From the NCBI GenBank assembly GCA_010015675.1, contig ML977010.1, positions 413,932 to 477,931 on the forward strand: 64,000 bases of DNA. Reading direction: 5' to 3'. Both the position numbers and the translations under genes were made by a program. Below, one piece after another: positions 1 through 11,132 of this stretch (position 1 is the stretch's first letter; each line of letters opens with the position of its first letter). Under the pieces are notes generated by a model. It was not told the DNA's origin. It saw only the letters and a list, made by a program, of their open reading frames with translations, and did no database searches. Origin of the DNA: Byssothecium circinans. Taxonomy: Eukaryota; Ascomycota; Dothideomycetes; Pleosporales; Massarinaceae.

Positions 1-2865
1 GCCGCTCGCGTTCGCCGTCGCCCTCGTCCATTTCCTCATCTTCCTCGTCGCTGGAGTTGGTAAATCCGCTTAACAGGCTGCCGCCGTTAAAGGTGTAGCC
101 GCCACCTGATTCGGGGTTTGCGAGCTCCATGCTGTCGAGAGCGATGTTGCCACTGTTGGCATTTGCGAGCGTCGAGTCGCTGTCGGCGTTGAAGCCCGAC
201 GCGGCATTCACGGCATTCAGGACAGCCTGTCGGGGACCTACACTCATGTCAGGGCGCACGCCTCCAAGAATGGCGTTGTCGCGTTCTCTCGTCTCTGCCA
301 ACGTCTGCTCGACGTAGTCTATCCATGCTGCATCCATGACCTTTTCGAGAACTGTTCTTGAAAGAAGCTCTGCCGGATGCCTTTCGGTAAATTTGAGCAC
401 CTCTTCCGCGATTAAGGTGAGGTGGCCCATGTAGCCAAGGCGCATGTGCGTCTCCGCTTGAGCCTTGTCGCTGGCTTGCTGGCCTTCGATGATGCGCTCG
501 GTGATGCGGCCGGTCTCGAAGAGATCGATGGCCAGACTGCGGTTGTATCCGCGCTCCATCTGTCCATTGAACACTTGCTGAACGACATCGTACACAACAT
601 TGTGGAGGAAGTTGTTCCACGGGAAGCGGAAGAAGAAGTCCTGGAGGGTCAGAGAGTGCTGTATGTTATTGGTGTGAAACTTACTAATATGGTCGGCACA
701 ACCTTGTTCTCAACAAATTGCATCTTCAAAAGGTCGCCCACCACAGGTGAACCATCGATGTCGGCTTCGTACTGTGGGCCAAACTGGCCTTCTACACCAC
801 CGAACAACACGGATCGTACACTGCCACTGTCATCAATGGGTGTAACCTCTGAGCCCTCGCTCTCGGCGACGCCTCCTGTGAATCGCGAATCATCTGCTTT
901 GGGTGTCTCTGCATCGTCGGAGTTGTGTCTTTTACCGGAAAATAATGGCGCCGGCTTATCTTCGGGATGGGGGGAAAGTGGACGAGGCTCGCCGCCTTCG
1001 GCTTCCGTCTTGTTGAGTTGTTGTGTGAGCAGAGATGGCGGTGTAGACTTGCCTTCATTCGCAGACTCGTCGACATTGTCGCCTTCAGTCATGACGGTAT
1101 CGGTATCTAGACCCAACCCTCCGACCTTGGCGGATAAGCCTGCCGAAGTCGGTGACTCTGCGTCGTCTTCGACCTTGCCGGGTGTGGGTGCTGCAGGGGA
1201 TGACGTGTCTTTTGCTGGCGATAGAGGCTCGTCTACGAATTCACCATCGCCCTTCTCCGCTGGCGACTCTTTTGGTTCTGTCTTTGGTGATGGTTCCAGA
1301 GGCGCACCGACCGGTTCTTTCTCAGCGTCACTCTTAGATTCTTCTGATACGGCTTCAGAGGCGGTAACTTTTTCAAAATCATCCTCTGAATTGTTCTGGA
1401 TTTCCAACCGCCTAACCTCCTCGGGTGCTTCACTGGATGGTGCTCGAGCATGGTGGAAGCCGTGGCTATCGACGCTAGTGCCAAAGTCGCCGGCATTAGC
1501 CTCCTTTGCAGTAAGTTTGCCTTCGGCTTTTAGGCGATCTCGTTCTGAATCTCTCCGCTTGACCTCCGCCTCGCTTCCTCTTTCGTTCAACAAAGCCATG
1601 TTGCTACAATGTAGGAGTTCCGCCATAAGCTCGCATGTCTTGAAGCGATCGAAGCCCAACGGCTCAATCTTCTCGCCAAATGCCGTCTTGAGCTCTCTTT
1701 TCCTCGATGTAGTCGATCCGTCTTTGTTGGAGACGGTCTGCCTAGGGCTGTGCACTAGCTCCATGAATTGCGGGATGTGCTCGGCGAATTGACGCAAGAG
1801 GGTGCCCAGATAGATCGGATCAGTTGTCTTAGGCACCGGTCCAACCTGGTTCTCCAAGTCATAGTCGGAGTTGTTCTTTCGGATGACCTCAATAATGATA
1901 CCGACACTAACAGTGAGCGGATTACCTCCGTGCAGCATATATTCAATCATCTGCTTGATGCATGGTTCTGATACTAGCTGGCGAGTGAGTTCATTCGGGC
2001 CGATGACCTGGGTGTCTTGGGTTGTGGCGTTGGCAGATATCGTGATGATGGCTTTGAGGAAGTCGCCGGCCGAAGTCTGGTGATAGGACGGCTGATCGGG
2101 TGCGAGATAGGATACGAGTTGGGGGATTAGATTTTGCGATTGTAGCCACTGCACGTTGTTAATAATTGAAGAAGGAGCAGATGATGTACCCACGTCCACA
2201 ATGCCTTGTCCGCCCTCACTCTTCTCTAGGCTGATCATCTTCAGGAGCAGATCCATAATCATGGGGCAGTCGACGTGCTGCATGATGTCGGAAACCACAT
2301 TGTCGATTGACTTGAAGAACTCGATCATCTCCTCCATCTTGCGGTCTAGCAGCGATTCATTGACTTTGGAGAAGTAGCCGGCCTGCACGGGGTCCAGCGG
2401 CGCGGGCTGCTTGATGTAGGCCCAAAACTGGCGCAGAGCCTCCTGGTTCTCCAGCAGAGCCTCGGAGATGGACCAGACTTCCGAGGACAGAATCTCGCAT
2501 GATACATATGCGTACTTGATCCGCTGCTTCTCTTCTTTGCTCTCATCGCCATCGCCCGGTTCCGACTTGACCGAGGTCGATCGCGCTCTGACACGCCCAA
2601 AGAAGCCCTCTTTGGCCTTGTTGGACTCGGCCGCATCCTCGCCGGGTGACTGTATTGTCTGCTTTGGCTTTGGGGCGATGACATAACGGAGCAGGCGCTC
2701 GAGCACCTTTTCGTCGCGCAGGTATTCTATCAGCTTCGAGTTTTGCTGCTTAAGCTCCTGTATCAGGTCCGACTCGTCCAGCAGCTCTTCGACGGTGACG
2801 TCGGGCTTGTCGAGGATGCTGTCCAGCGACGACAGCTGCGCATAGCCGCCAAACCGCCAGAACAT
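1..2865 (-). CDS. SAPS-family Sit4/PP6 phosphatase-associated protein (3' end cut by window edge)
   Basis: Regulatory subunit family of the Sit4/PP6 type serine/threonine phosphatase (yeast SAP155/185/190, fission yeast Ekc1), acting in cell-cycle and nutrient signalling. Exon 1 is 685-2865 (727 codons from ATG at 2865), the intron is 641-684 (44 bp, GTAAGT...CCAG), and exon 2 runs from 640 past the window edge. The N-terminus reads MFWRFGGYAQLSSLDSIL, typical of the family. The second half of the SAPS domain resumes at the exon 2 start with DFFFRFPWNNFLHNVVYD, a family hallmark. Between the halves, about residues 430-710 are a Ser/Glu/Lys/Pro-rich, probably disordered insert. The visible 3' end is acidic (DEEDEEMDEGDGER). 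At least 940 residues are visible and the C-terminus is missing. It is divergent from the Vps60 gene. Family assignment is secure; the exact orthologue is not. Confidence 0.93.
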
Positions 2866-3669
2866 GGTGCGAGGATGTGTGGGCGGCTCTCAGCGCGGGG
2901 CAGCGAAGACGGAGGGGGACTCGAGGGGTGTCATGCGCGGGGTGTAGCTGGCGGAAGCGGTGGGCTCTCGCATCTGTGAAGCCGCAATTGCTGGCAGACG
3001 TGCAGTGGATGCTGCTCAGGCAGGCTGCAGGTAGGCTACAGGCAGAGGCGGGGAGTTGGGGGGGGGGGGGGGGGGGGGGTGGAGAGGCTGAAAGGCGCGT
3101 GCGGTGGGCAGCTGCAGTGCGGACGTCGGGCGAGCAAGTGGGACGGGTAGGTGCCTCAAGACTCAAGCACCGACAACCGAGCGGGCAAAAGAGCGACTTC
3201 TAACCCTCAGTGCGCTGTCATAAGGTCGTTACAAATACAGGCAGACAAGGAACAAACAACAGTGGGAGGGAAAGGCGGAATTCGAATTCGGACGGTGTTG
3301 TGGGGAGAGATGACAGTATGACAGCACAACAGTGGACGTGAAGCACGGCGAGATCCGCGCTAGACCAACACGGGTGAAATGATTCAAATCCCAAAGCATG
3401 CGAAAACCCGGGCTTGACCCCTACTGGCAATACCCTGTTTTCTTGCTTAACTCGCCAAACTATAACATGGAATCCCGAAGGTCGTATCGAGCTGCACGTG
3501 ACGAGCGATGACGCCTGGCTGCTCCATGTCGTCCATGTCGGCTTAAGCGACAGCCGCAACATTCACTGCCTGGCCCCGCCATCACCACCACTCTGTGCCT
3601 CTCCAGCTTCCACTCTACAAAATATACAAGACTCTACGACCCTTCTAATACTAATACACACCACCCACC
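2866..3669. promoter_or_regulatory. Divergent intergenic promoter region with a G22 tract
   Basis: The 804 bp between the start codons of the SAPS and Vps60 genes must hold both promoters. The clearest feature is an uninterrupted run of 22 G at 3058-3079, read as C22 about 190 bp upstream of the SAPS start. No clear TATA box was seen. Open frames here look accidental. Confidence 0.5.
3058..3079. repeat. Homopolymer G22 tract
   Basis: Twenty-two consecutive G on the plus strand in the SAPS upstream region. Such a tract can form G-quadruplex or triplex structures and is prone to slippage and sequencing error, so its exact length is uncertain. Confidence 0.9.
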
Positions 3670-4363
3670 ATGAACCGCTTATTCGGCGCAAAAAGCACGG
3701 CGCCCAAGCCCACCCTCAACTCGGCCATCTCCAACGTACATACATCTCCCCACCCTCCCATAATATCCCGCATCGTATTAACACCCCCAGGTCGACACGC
3801 GCATAGAATCCCTCGACGTCAAGCTCGCCAAACTCAACGCCGAACTGACCGCCTACCAACAAAAGCTCGCCAAGATGCGCGACGGCCCCGGCAAAACCGC
3901 CATCAAGCAGAAAGCCCTCAAAGTGCTGCAGCAGCGCAAAATGTACGAATCGCAGCGCGACCAGCTCCAGCAGCAGTCATGGAATATGGAGCAGGCAGGC
4001 ATGATGCAGGACAACCTCAAAAACACAATGACGACCGTCGACGCCATGAAGACGACGACCAAGGAACTTAAGAAACAGTACGGCAAGATCAATATTGATA
4101 AGATTGAGAAGCTGCAGGACGAGATGGCGGATCTGATGGATATGGGGAATGATATACAGGAGAGCATCAGTCGGAGCTATGATGTGCCCGAGGAGGTGGA
4201 TGAGGCCGAGTTGGATGCTGAGCTTGAGGCGCTAGGCGATGAGGTGGAGTTTGAGGGGATTGGGGAGTCGTCGGGTATGCCGGCGTTTATGATGGAGGAT
4301 GCGCCGCCGCAGTTCATCGATGAGCCACCAACGCAGGACAAGGTCAAGGAGGCGGCTGGATGA
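3670..4363 (+). CDS. VPS60: Vps60/CHMP5-type ESCRT-III (SNF7 family) protein
   Basis: Accessory ESCRT-III subunit acting at endosomes; in yeast, Vps60 binds Vta1 and stimulates the Vps4 ATPase during multivesicular-body sorting. Exon 1 is 3670-3735 (MNRLFGAKSTAPKPTL...), the intron is 3736-3790 (55 bp), and exon 2 is 3791-4363. The product is 212 residues, close to the roughly 220-230 usual in the family. The N-terminal half is helical, with a basic first half (LQQRKMYESQRDQLQQQSWN), followed by an acidic second half (DVPEEVDEAELDAELEALGD), the usual SNF7 charge pattern. The C-terminus has a MEDAPPQFIDEPPTQ segment, plausibly the Vta1-interacting region (inference). Joining at the intron restores the continuous family sequence NAISNVDTRIESLD. 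Confidence 0.93.
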
Positions 4364-5131
4364 AAGCTTGAGGTTTCAGCGCTTCTATCCACGACAACCG
4401 TCGAGCCGTAGCCTCCCTACCCGCTTCGTCGCCATCGCCCTCAACGACGCTTGCTCCGTCCTTTTTAGACACGGCGACGGTGACTGAACCCCAGCGGAAC
4501 TCTCCGCTGCGTGCCATTTGGGTAATGACAGGTCACCAGCTGAACGCTAAGACCAGGTCTCATGTACAAACAGACTGTTCGCAAGTGTTCTCTCACATGT
4601 TTGCGCACGGGCCTAGTTGGCGTAAATTCCGCCAACTCGGCCCGTGCCTTATTAAATCAAATACCAATTTCCCTTCACGTTTGCCCCTATCATGAGCTTA
4701 GTGTACCTTTATTTCCTGTTTAAACCCGCACGAAGTGGATGGTGCGTCTGGAGCTCTAGACACGCCTCGTTCGAGCTCCTTCGTTGTTGCCTAGTTTGTA
4801 TCTCGTATCAACCACGCGTCCAGCATCACCATCGCATATCATCTAACGAACACCACTCCGAGATACAAAATTCGAAGAGCTTAACACATTTTTCACATTC
4901 TATACTGAGCAGAACACCCAACGTATTGCAGTTTTCCGTTTATCTCTTATTCTCTTTTCAAGGGCAGTTCCCAAAGCCTGTTCTGCTTCATTTTTTCATT
5001 CGTCCTTTTCTCATTCCATCCAAGCGAGCTCAAATATCCAACCTGAGTATAAGAGCCACCACATCCGACGCCGCCATCGCCAGTCTCTCAACCCATCCCC
5101 ACCTCCACAAGGTCCACGGAAATGAATCCAC
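4364..5131. other. Convergent 3' intergenic region, no gene seen
   Basis: About 770 bp between the converging ends of the Vps60 and FAD oxidoreductase genes. It should contain both 3' UTRs. The open frames here show no recognisable motif. Confidence 0.5.
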
Positions 5132-6305
5132 TCACAGGACCTTCGTTCCATTGCTAAACCGTGCCAACGAGAAATCCGCAAGCGCAGGATCCTTCTCTCC
5201 GGTCAGAACAAGTTTGCTTATCAGCTCGCCCACAATCGCCCCGTTCGAAACACCGGAATGCATAACCGCCACCGTCAAACCATCCACGCCCGTCTCGCCC
5301 AGAATAGGGAGTCCGTCCTGTGGTGTCGGGCGGTACCCAACCGTATAATAATCATACTCGAGCTCCGCACCATCCTTCAATTCCTTCTTGAGTTTTGCAA
5401 ACAGGTCGTCGGCCACAGCTTGCGGATCGTTGGTCGGATCCGAGCCGCCAAAGTCGGAGCCAAAGCGAATGCGCCCATCTGCCGTCTGTCGCATATGCAA
5501 CTCCGTAGCGTAGACGACGCTATTGAGCAGTCTTTTCCCAGTAGGCTTAGTATTCGCAAGGAGCCCAGCTTTCGGCGTCAACGCTATTGCATTTTATCAG
5601 CAATCCATCTCCAACAACTTCCCCCAGCAGCAACTCACGCAAAGCCACGCCCTCCTTCGCCAACAACTCCACACTCCCCAGTCCCCCAGCCAAAACCACA
5701 TGATCAGCCCACACCTCCTCGCCACCCTCAACCACGACCCCAACAACCCTCCCCTCCCTCTTCAAAAACTCCGTAACATTCCCCTCCAACACCGCCGCCC
5801 CATTCCCCCTCGCCTCCTCCACCAGCTTCTCCGCCACAACATGCGCCTCCATCTGGCCCTCCTCGGCATACCTCAACGCCCACTCCGGCAGCGCCGCTTC
5901 GCTAATCCGCGGCTCATACCGCGTCGCCAACTCCGTGCGATTCACAACAACAACATCATACCCCCACCCCCGCAAGCGCTCCCCATACGCCCGCCGCTCC
6001 GCCTCGTCCGCAATGTCCCAGTTCGCCGACCCGTTCCAGCGGATATACGGCGACAGGGCGGGGATCTCGCGCTCCATCGCGCGCCAGCGCGCCATGGAGC
6101 GGTGCCGGAAATCGTAGTAGAATTTCTGGTCCGTGGAGCCGGCGTTGACCCATGCGAAGGAGTTGGGGGTCGCGGTGCCGCCGAGCGCCGAGGCGATGAT
6201 GGTCGTGTGCGCGCTGGGCGTGTGCTGCGTTAGGTGCCAGGCGATGCTGGACCCGACTATGCCGGCGCCGATGACGATGATGTTTTCGGGGGGCGGGGAG
6301 GTCAT
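5132..6305 (-). CDS. FAD-dependent oxidoreductase, DAO (D-amino-acid oxidase-like) family
   Basis: Flavoprotein of the DAO fold, oxidising an amine or amino acid of unknown identity. Exon 1 is 5639-6305, the intron is 5584-5638 (55 bp), and exon 2 is 5132-5583, giving 372 residues. The start at 6305 lies ten residues before the Rossmann dinucleotide-binding motif IIVIGAGIVGSSIAWHL. The frame stays open to an ATG at 6386, giving a Pro/His-rich extension, so a longer N-terminus is possible. Other family signs are TPNSFAWVNAG, a conserved YTVGYRPTPQDGLPILG near the C-terminus, and VMHSGVSNGAIVGELI, the usual FAD-contacting end of the fold. There is no clear signal peptide or peroxisomal SKL tail (it ends in SNGTKVL). 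The substrate cannot be read from sequence. Confidence 0.88.
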
Positions 6306-7507
6306 GGTTCGCGGCGTTTGGGGAGGCGGGGGATGGAGAGCGTGCTGGTGCTGTGGATGTGGGGGGAAGAGGGAGAGGGATTGCATGATGCGAGCGCCTG
6401 GCTTCTTCTGGGTTTATGTATGTCCCGGGTGGTTTGCCGGTTGAGCGGTATGCGCGTGCCTTGCTCGCACACCACAGCACAGCACAGTAAGGTAGTACTA
6501 TTTGCCGTTAGGCGTAACTCGCGCCATCGTGGGTCCTGATTATCGTATCGTATGCCTGCCAGTCTGCTGCGGGAACAGGTATTAATTCCCGGAAGATCGG
6601 ATGATGGGGTATTTTGATAGGATAGTGGTGGTTGTGATAAGTAAGGTAAGGTAAGGTAGTGTGTTCGGGAAAATTCGAGGCCGATGGAGAGAACAGTATA
6701 TTATGTATGCAGGTGCGCAGTAGCAGTATACAGTATACAGTAAGATCTACAAAAGGTTCAGGTACTGTACGATAAGAAGGAAGGAGATATAGTTTGTAGA
6801 AGGGGGGTCTACAGGGCTGCAAGTTTCTAGGTATCCACACCACCTAAAGCATCTCTCCCTTTTCCTTTCCAAAAAAAAAAAAAAAAACAAGGCGAAAAGG
6901 ATAGCCCGTTTCGTTTCGTTTCGTGCCGTCAACGTTATCCCATGCTATTGTAGATGGGGTGGCACGGTGGGTAACTTTTCCATCGTTTGCCGTGCGTGCC
7001 ATCATGAGGGTACATTTGCCGATTGCCGAGACCGGGAGTTAACTTTGCCCACCTTCTACATGGAGTGTGCGATCGCCATGCTAGACCCGCTCTCAGAGAA
7101 TGTCGGGGGCATTGGTACCCCGCGGTAGGTCACGTGTAGGTGTAAAACCCCAACTCAAGTGCTACATTCATTAAACGGAATCGATCAAGCAATCAGGCTA
7201 CTATTACGGTGATTTACTCCATGATGAAACGGGCCGCTGCACAGATGCCCGACCCCCGTGCTCCCGGAGCGGGTAAACGACGAGAACTGCAGCCCGGAGG
7301 CGCGGGCGGCGTAGGTCCTCGTCAGCTGGCTCAAGCTGCTTGAAGCGTTCAATGTTGAGAATACCACAGCTGTTGGGCATCTTTCTATCTTTAAACGTCG
7401 CTCCACAACATACCGCTCACACGCACTCACATCACCTTCTCCAGCTCCAAACGACCGCACCGGCAAACACACCAGGACCACCGAAACGGACATCGCCACT
7501 CGCAGCC
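6306..7507. other. Intergenic region with simple repeats
   Basis: About 1.2 kb upstream of both neighbours. It holds short TAAGG-type repeats (about 6640-6658), a run of 17 A at 6871-6887, CGTTT repeats near 6908 and a CACGTG E-box palindrome near 7132. An antisense frame at 7185-7541 has a hydrophobic start but I judge it accidental. No gene supported. Confidence 0.45.
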
Positions 7508-7579
7508 ATGTTCTAACATTTCGCGCTCCGGCACATTCCACCTCTCCTGCTCGCCGGCATCTGGACGGTCAGCGGTACC

Positions 7580-7903
7580 ATGGCCTGGACCCACGGCCCT
7601 GAGAAGGCCATCCTCACCTATGGTCTTTCTCAGCGGATCGCCTCATCGGAGGCTGCCTGGCCACTGATCCGGATCGAGGGCTCCCGCGTCACCACCATCG
7701 GTCTCGCCATCTGGGGCATCTACTTGGGCGGTCATCTGGAGGCTGTGGACACCCTACTTGCTTGCATCGGATGGATGGCGGCGGTGGACGGCTTGGTCTG
7801 CGCCAAAGATGGGTCTCCTGGCTCTGCTAGGATGCGTGCGACGTACCAGGGCGTAATCGCTCTTTGGGGTCTGCTGAGAATGACTTCTGGAAGATACTTC
7901 TGA
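7580..7903 (+). CDS. Small hydrophobic protein, DUF4267-like; possible 5' truncation
   Basis: The frame from ATG 7580 encodes 107 residues with two or three hydrophobic segments (TTIGLAIWGIYLGG, LLACIGWMAAVDGLV, YQGVIALWGLL), so a small integral membrane protein is likely. The pattern of a membrane segment followed by AAVDG and a terminal Trp/Gly-rich segment resembles fungal DUF4267 proteins; that assignment is from memory and only moderate. The same frame is open upstream to a TAA at 7514, and just before it sits an in-frame ATG (7508) in good Kozak context. The stretch between encodes another hydrophobic segment (IPPLLLAGIWTVSG). Either the gene has a nonsense change at codon 3 and is defective, or the protein starts at 7580, or an unseen exon supplies the N-terminus. 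Confidence 0.55.
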   Translation: MAWTHGPEKAILTYGLSQRIASSEAAWPLIRIEGSRVTTIGLAIWGIYLGGHLEAVDTLLACIGWMAAVDGLVCAKDGSPGSARMRATYQGVIALWGLLRMTSGRYF

Positions 7904-8684
7904 GTTACTAAGACACGGGCCAGTGGAATGACAACACTATGTATAATGAGACAGGGGAGGAATTCCTCTTTGTGCGACCATGTGCAGCAGGCAACCCAGT
8001 AGTGCTGCCTGTTCAAATCAATTATTTGGGGTCGACGTCTGCGAGACCATGTCCCTAGTTGAGATAACTAATACCGTGAATTTCCATGTGGACAAATGTG
8101 TGCGCTACAGTTGCATCGGGTGATGGCTTGATGTTAGGGGCGTGCTGAAGAAAGTTGGGAAAGGCTGAGAGGTTGAGGTACTGAAGTGCTTTGTTTATAA
8201 GTGCGTAGGGAGGTTAAGAGAGGAGGTATTGTACGTTGCAGGTGTGGTAAGTGAGGGGGGTGTAAATGTGGGTTTGAGGGGGTCGAGACCGGTATGAATT
8301 TTTTTTTACGGTTTGCAGATGCAACCTTGCAATGTACTGTGCTGCACATATGCATGGTACCAAACGAACAACACACAGAGGAGATATGGGTGAATTACCA
8401 GTTCCTAGCATGGAGTTGGAGTAAGGATATGTAGGAATCATTCGATAGAAATATTCGTTATTAACAGAACAGGGCTGCCTGTCTGTCTGTTCTCTCTTCT
8501 TCCCGAGAGACAAAGAAACCGACCCTCGACACACGAAAGACGAACAGTAGAATCTGCCGAATTTCCGTGTCTTTTGTAGAAACTCCGCGCGTTACTTCAC
8601 CAATCCCCAGGCGGCTCCGGTCTTGCGGCATACCTCCAACTCAGGCCCCCATGACATAAGGTAGACACGCTAGATCATTTGCAT
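7904..8684. other. Intergenic, no gene seen
   Basis: About 780 bp between two convergently placed small genes. Antisense frames at 8134-8534 have biased, non-protein-like composition and no motif. Nothing supportable. Confidence 0.45.
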
Positions 8685-8997
8685 CTACTTTTCCTCGGCT
8701 TTGTCGCCGTTGTAGTCGAAGGCGCAGAGCGCGGTGACGTGGAGTCCTTCGGCTTCGCAGCCGACTTCTTCGAAGACGTCTAGATGTTACTGATTAGAGG
8801 AGGGTTTTTACTATTCGATGTCATGGATTGGAGCGGTAGGTATGTAGAGTGGTAGGCTAGGCGGATAGGTAGGGAAGATGTGGGTGGGTAGGTAGGGAAG
8901 ATGTAGATGAGTGGGGAAGGAACGTACTGTCCGCTGGAATTGGTGCCGCGAGGGCGAGTGTCAGAATGGCGGCTAGAGCGAAGAGTGTGGCGCGCAT
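8685..8997 (-). CDS. Small secreted protein (54 residues), unknown function
   Basis: A two-exon gene: exon 1 is 8928-8997 (ATG at 8997), the intron is 8780-8927 (148 bp, GTACGT...CTAG), and exon 2 is 8685-8779. The first 20 residues (MRATLFALAAILTLALAAPI) are a textbook signal peptide with a probable cut after the Ala-Ala or Pro-Ile-Pro-Ala region. The mature part is about 30 acidic residues with two cysteines (EVGCEAEGLHV, TALCAFDYNG), which could form one disulphide. A TATATATA element at about 9146-9153, some 150 bp upstream on the coding strand, is a plausible TATA box. No domain recognised. Small size, secretion signal and clean splicing suggest a secreted peptide or effector-like protein; this is inference. 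Confidence 0.7.
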
Positions 8998-11132
8998 TTT
9001 CGTGTATGTGGCTGTGGTGGTGGTGTGCAAGTGGGAGATGGTGGCGAGAATTTGTCCACAGTTGTGTTGGGGGTGTTGGGGGTGTTGAAGAGTTGGAGGA
9101 GTGATCCTGGGAACGGGAAGGTTCTGCTTGGGAGCTGCGTGGATGTATATATATTGAAAAGATAATCAGGGTAAGATAAGATTCGCGCTCGGTAGTTGAT
9201 AGCTTGTAACTGCAAACTAGCGATGTGCAGTTATGGTACTAGTACGGTAGTAATTGACGTTTTGTGAATTATCCACCCGTTAGAATCCATTTTATGCCGC
9301 GCGTCTTCCTAAGTGAGTAAATGGCAGGCTGATATCGAGGTATCAGAATCCTTACGCTGGAATGCGAACACAGTAAGGGTGCCCTAGTCTGCGATGCATT
9401 CACGGTAAGTCTTCCTTAGGGTATGCATATTCTCCCGGAGCTTTGGCTAGACTTAGATGGGCGAATGTGCGGTGAATCTTGTCCATTCGTTCTTACTCTG
9501 GTAGCTGGGAAGAAAGGCACTGGTTCAAGGATTAAGAACTTGGACACCTTCTATTCTGAGAAAGAGAAAGGCCGAAGATATGGCTCCATGTGGCCACGGC
9601 CATGGATCCGATCCCGGAAACGCGAGTTCCTGCGAGATTTATTGGGGTCGTAGCGCATGGCATAGCATGGGAGGAAAGTCATGGATGGACTGGCAGGGAT
9701 AAGTGATGGATAGAGGATTTGAATTACCCCGCCTAGATACTAGGTACCGCGCAGATACTAGCGGGGATATCGATCGTCCGAAATACTGGCATATCTTCTG
9801 AGATCTGGGGGAAATGTGGTGTGGTTTTGACTTCAATGGATCCGGATACACGGGCATTCAAGTAGGTACGCGAGCTTGCAGAAAACAGCATTGACAATAA
9901 GTATGGCATGAGGGACAGAAGATCTGTTTCGTGAAGCGAGAACTCGAGCAATGACGTATTGGAAGAACCTCCAAGACACGCTGTTCTTTTTTTGTTATAC
10001 GGGAGGTAAGGTCCTTCGTACTCGTACTCGTGGCAAGGAACCGTCCCAGAAGACGGAGCACGGAACGATAGGAAAGCGTAAATGTTCGTTGAAAGCTTAA
10101 TCGACCGACGGATACGAGATTCTAACCGCTAAGTCCCCAGAATCCTCGTATTCAGGTCGCAACTCAACAATTAGGTTGCGATGGCACACCGGTGAGGTTG
10201 GAAGGGCGTATTCGCTACTCGGTAAGCGATGATATCATTGGCCAGGTCGCTATGCAGGTGTGTGAGCTCGTGTTGGATAAAGTTGGGCGTGATGTATGCA
10301 TGTAATCTGGATGGGAAAGCTTGATACGATTGATTGACTTCGGTTGAATAATGGAGCTTTGTGCAGTATTCTAGAAGGGTTACCTAGATTACATAGATTT
10401 GAACGACATACTCACTTAGTCTATGATACAGAATAGCGTAGAGCGGTCGGCGACAGACAATTATCCCTCTTAGCTACGGTACGAAACGAAACTTCAAAAT
10501 GTCCTCCGTAGTCCATCCGATTGCTTACATCTCCCCCACCCTACCTCGGATTCGCACTTTCAACAACTTGATGAGCATTTCTATTCCAGCAGGTAATGCA
10601 CGACGTCGGTACAAAACCTACGCACGCCAGTATCTTCCATACGCACCTCTAGTCCACAACCAGTTCTCTAAACGAGGAATCCGAATTCCATGTGCCGTTT
10701 AATATACTTTCACCAATGGCGTCACGGCTAGCAACGGAGCAGCCTCGTGTTTGTCTGGGTAGCAGAATACTTGCATGTGTGAACTACTGCACCAGTACAC
10801 CCGTACCAGTCACCACCCCACACCAGACCACTTGAGAGAATGTCGGATTGCATCTGCACCATGTACCAGGGTCGCGAATTGCGCTTTCCACCAACACGAA
10901 AAGATCGGCTTATCAGTACGAGAATAGAAGTTGATGCATGTGGGTCTCGACCGTTTCTCGTGGAGATCTGTGGGAGTGAAGGGCGGGACTGCGGATCGAG
11001 TGACGCTTTTCAATCAGAAGGGCTTTTCCTCGGGTTACTTTCAAGTATGACGCCGAGGCTTGGATTGAGGTGTGGAATGTGAAGACTGCTTGTTTGACGC
11101 TTGATACTCCCTCCCTTGGGTCATGCTCAGTC
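8998..11132. other. 2.1 kb intergenic stretch, no gene seen
   Basis: It contains the likely TATA element of the small secreted gene (9146-9153) and the upstream region of the UstYa-like gene. Open frames of 65-80 codons (for example 9423-9653 and 10499-10702) lack motifs, and I regard them as chance. Confidence 0.45.

Noticed and set aside
422..1792. 456-codon plus-strand frame
   Set aside because: Antisense shadow of the SAPS gene exon; Ser-rich composition follows from the opposite coding strand and no motif is present.
7185..7541. Minus-strand 118-codon frame with a hydrophobic stretch resembling a signal peptide
   Set aside because: No splice partner or homology, and it covers the 5' region of the plus-strand membrane protein gene.
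10499..10702. 67-codon plus-strand frame
   Set aside because: No recognisable motif, ordinary random-ORF length, no splice context.
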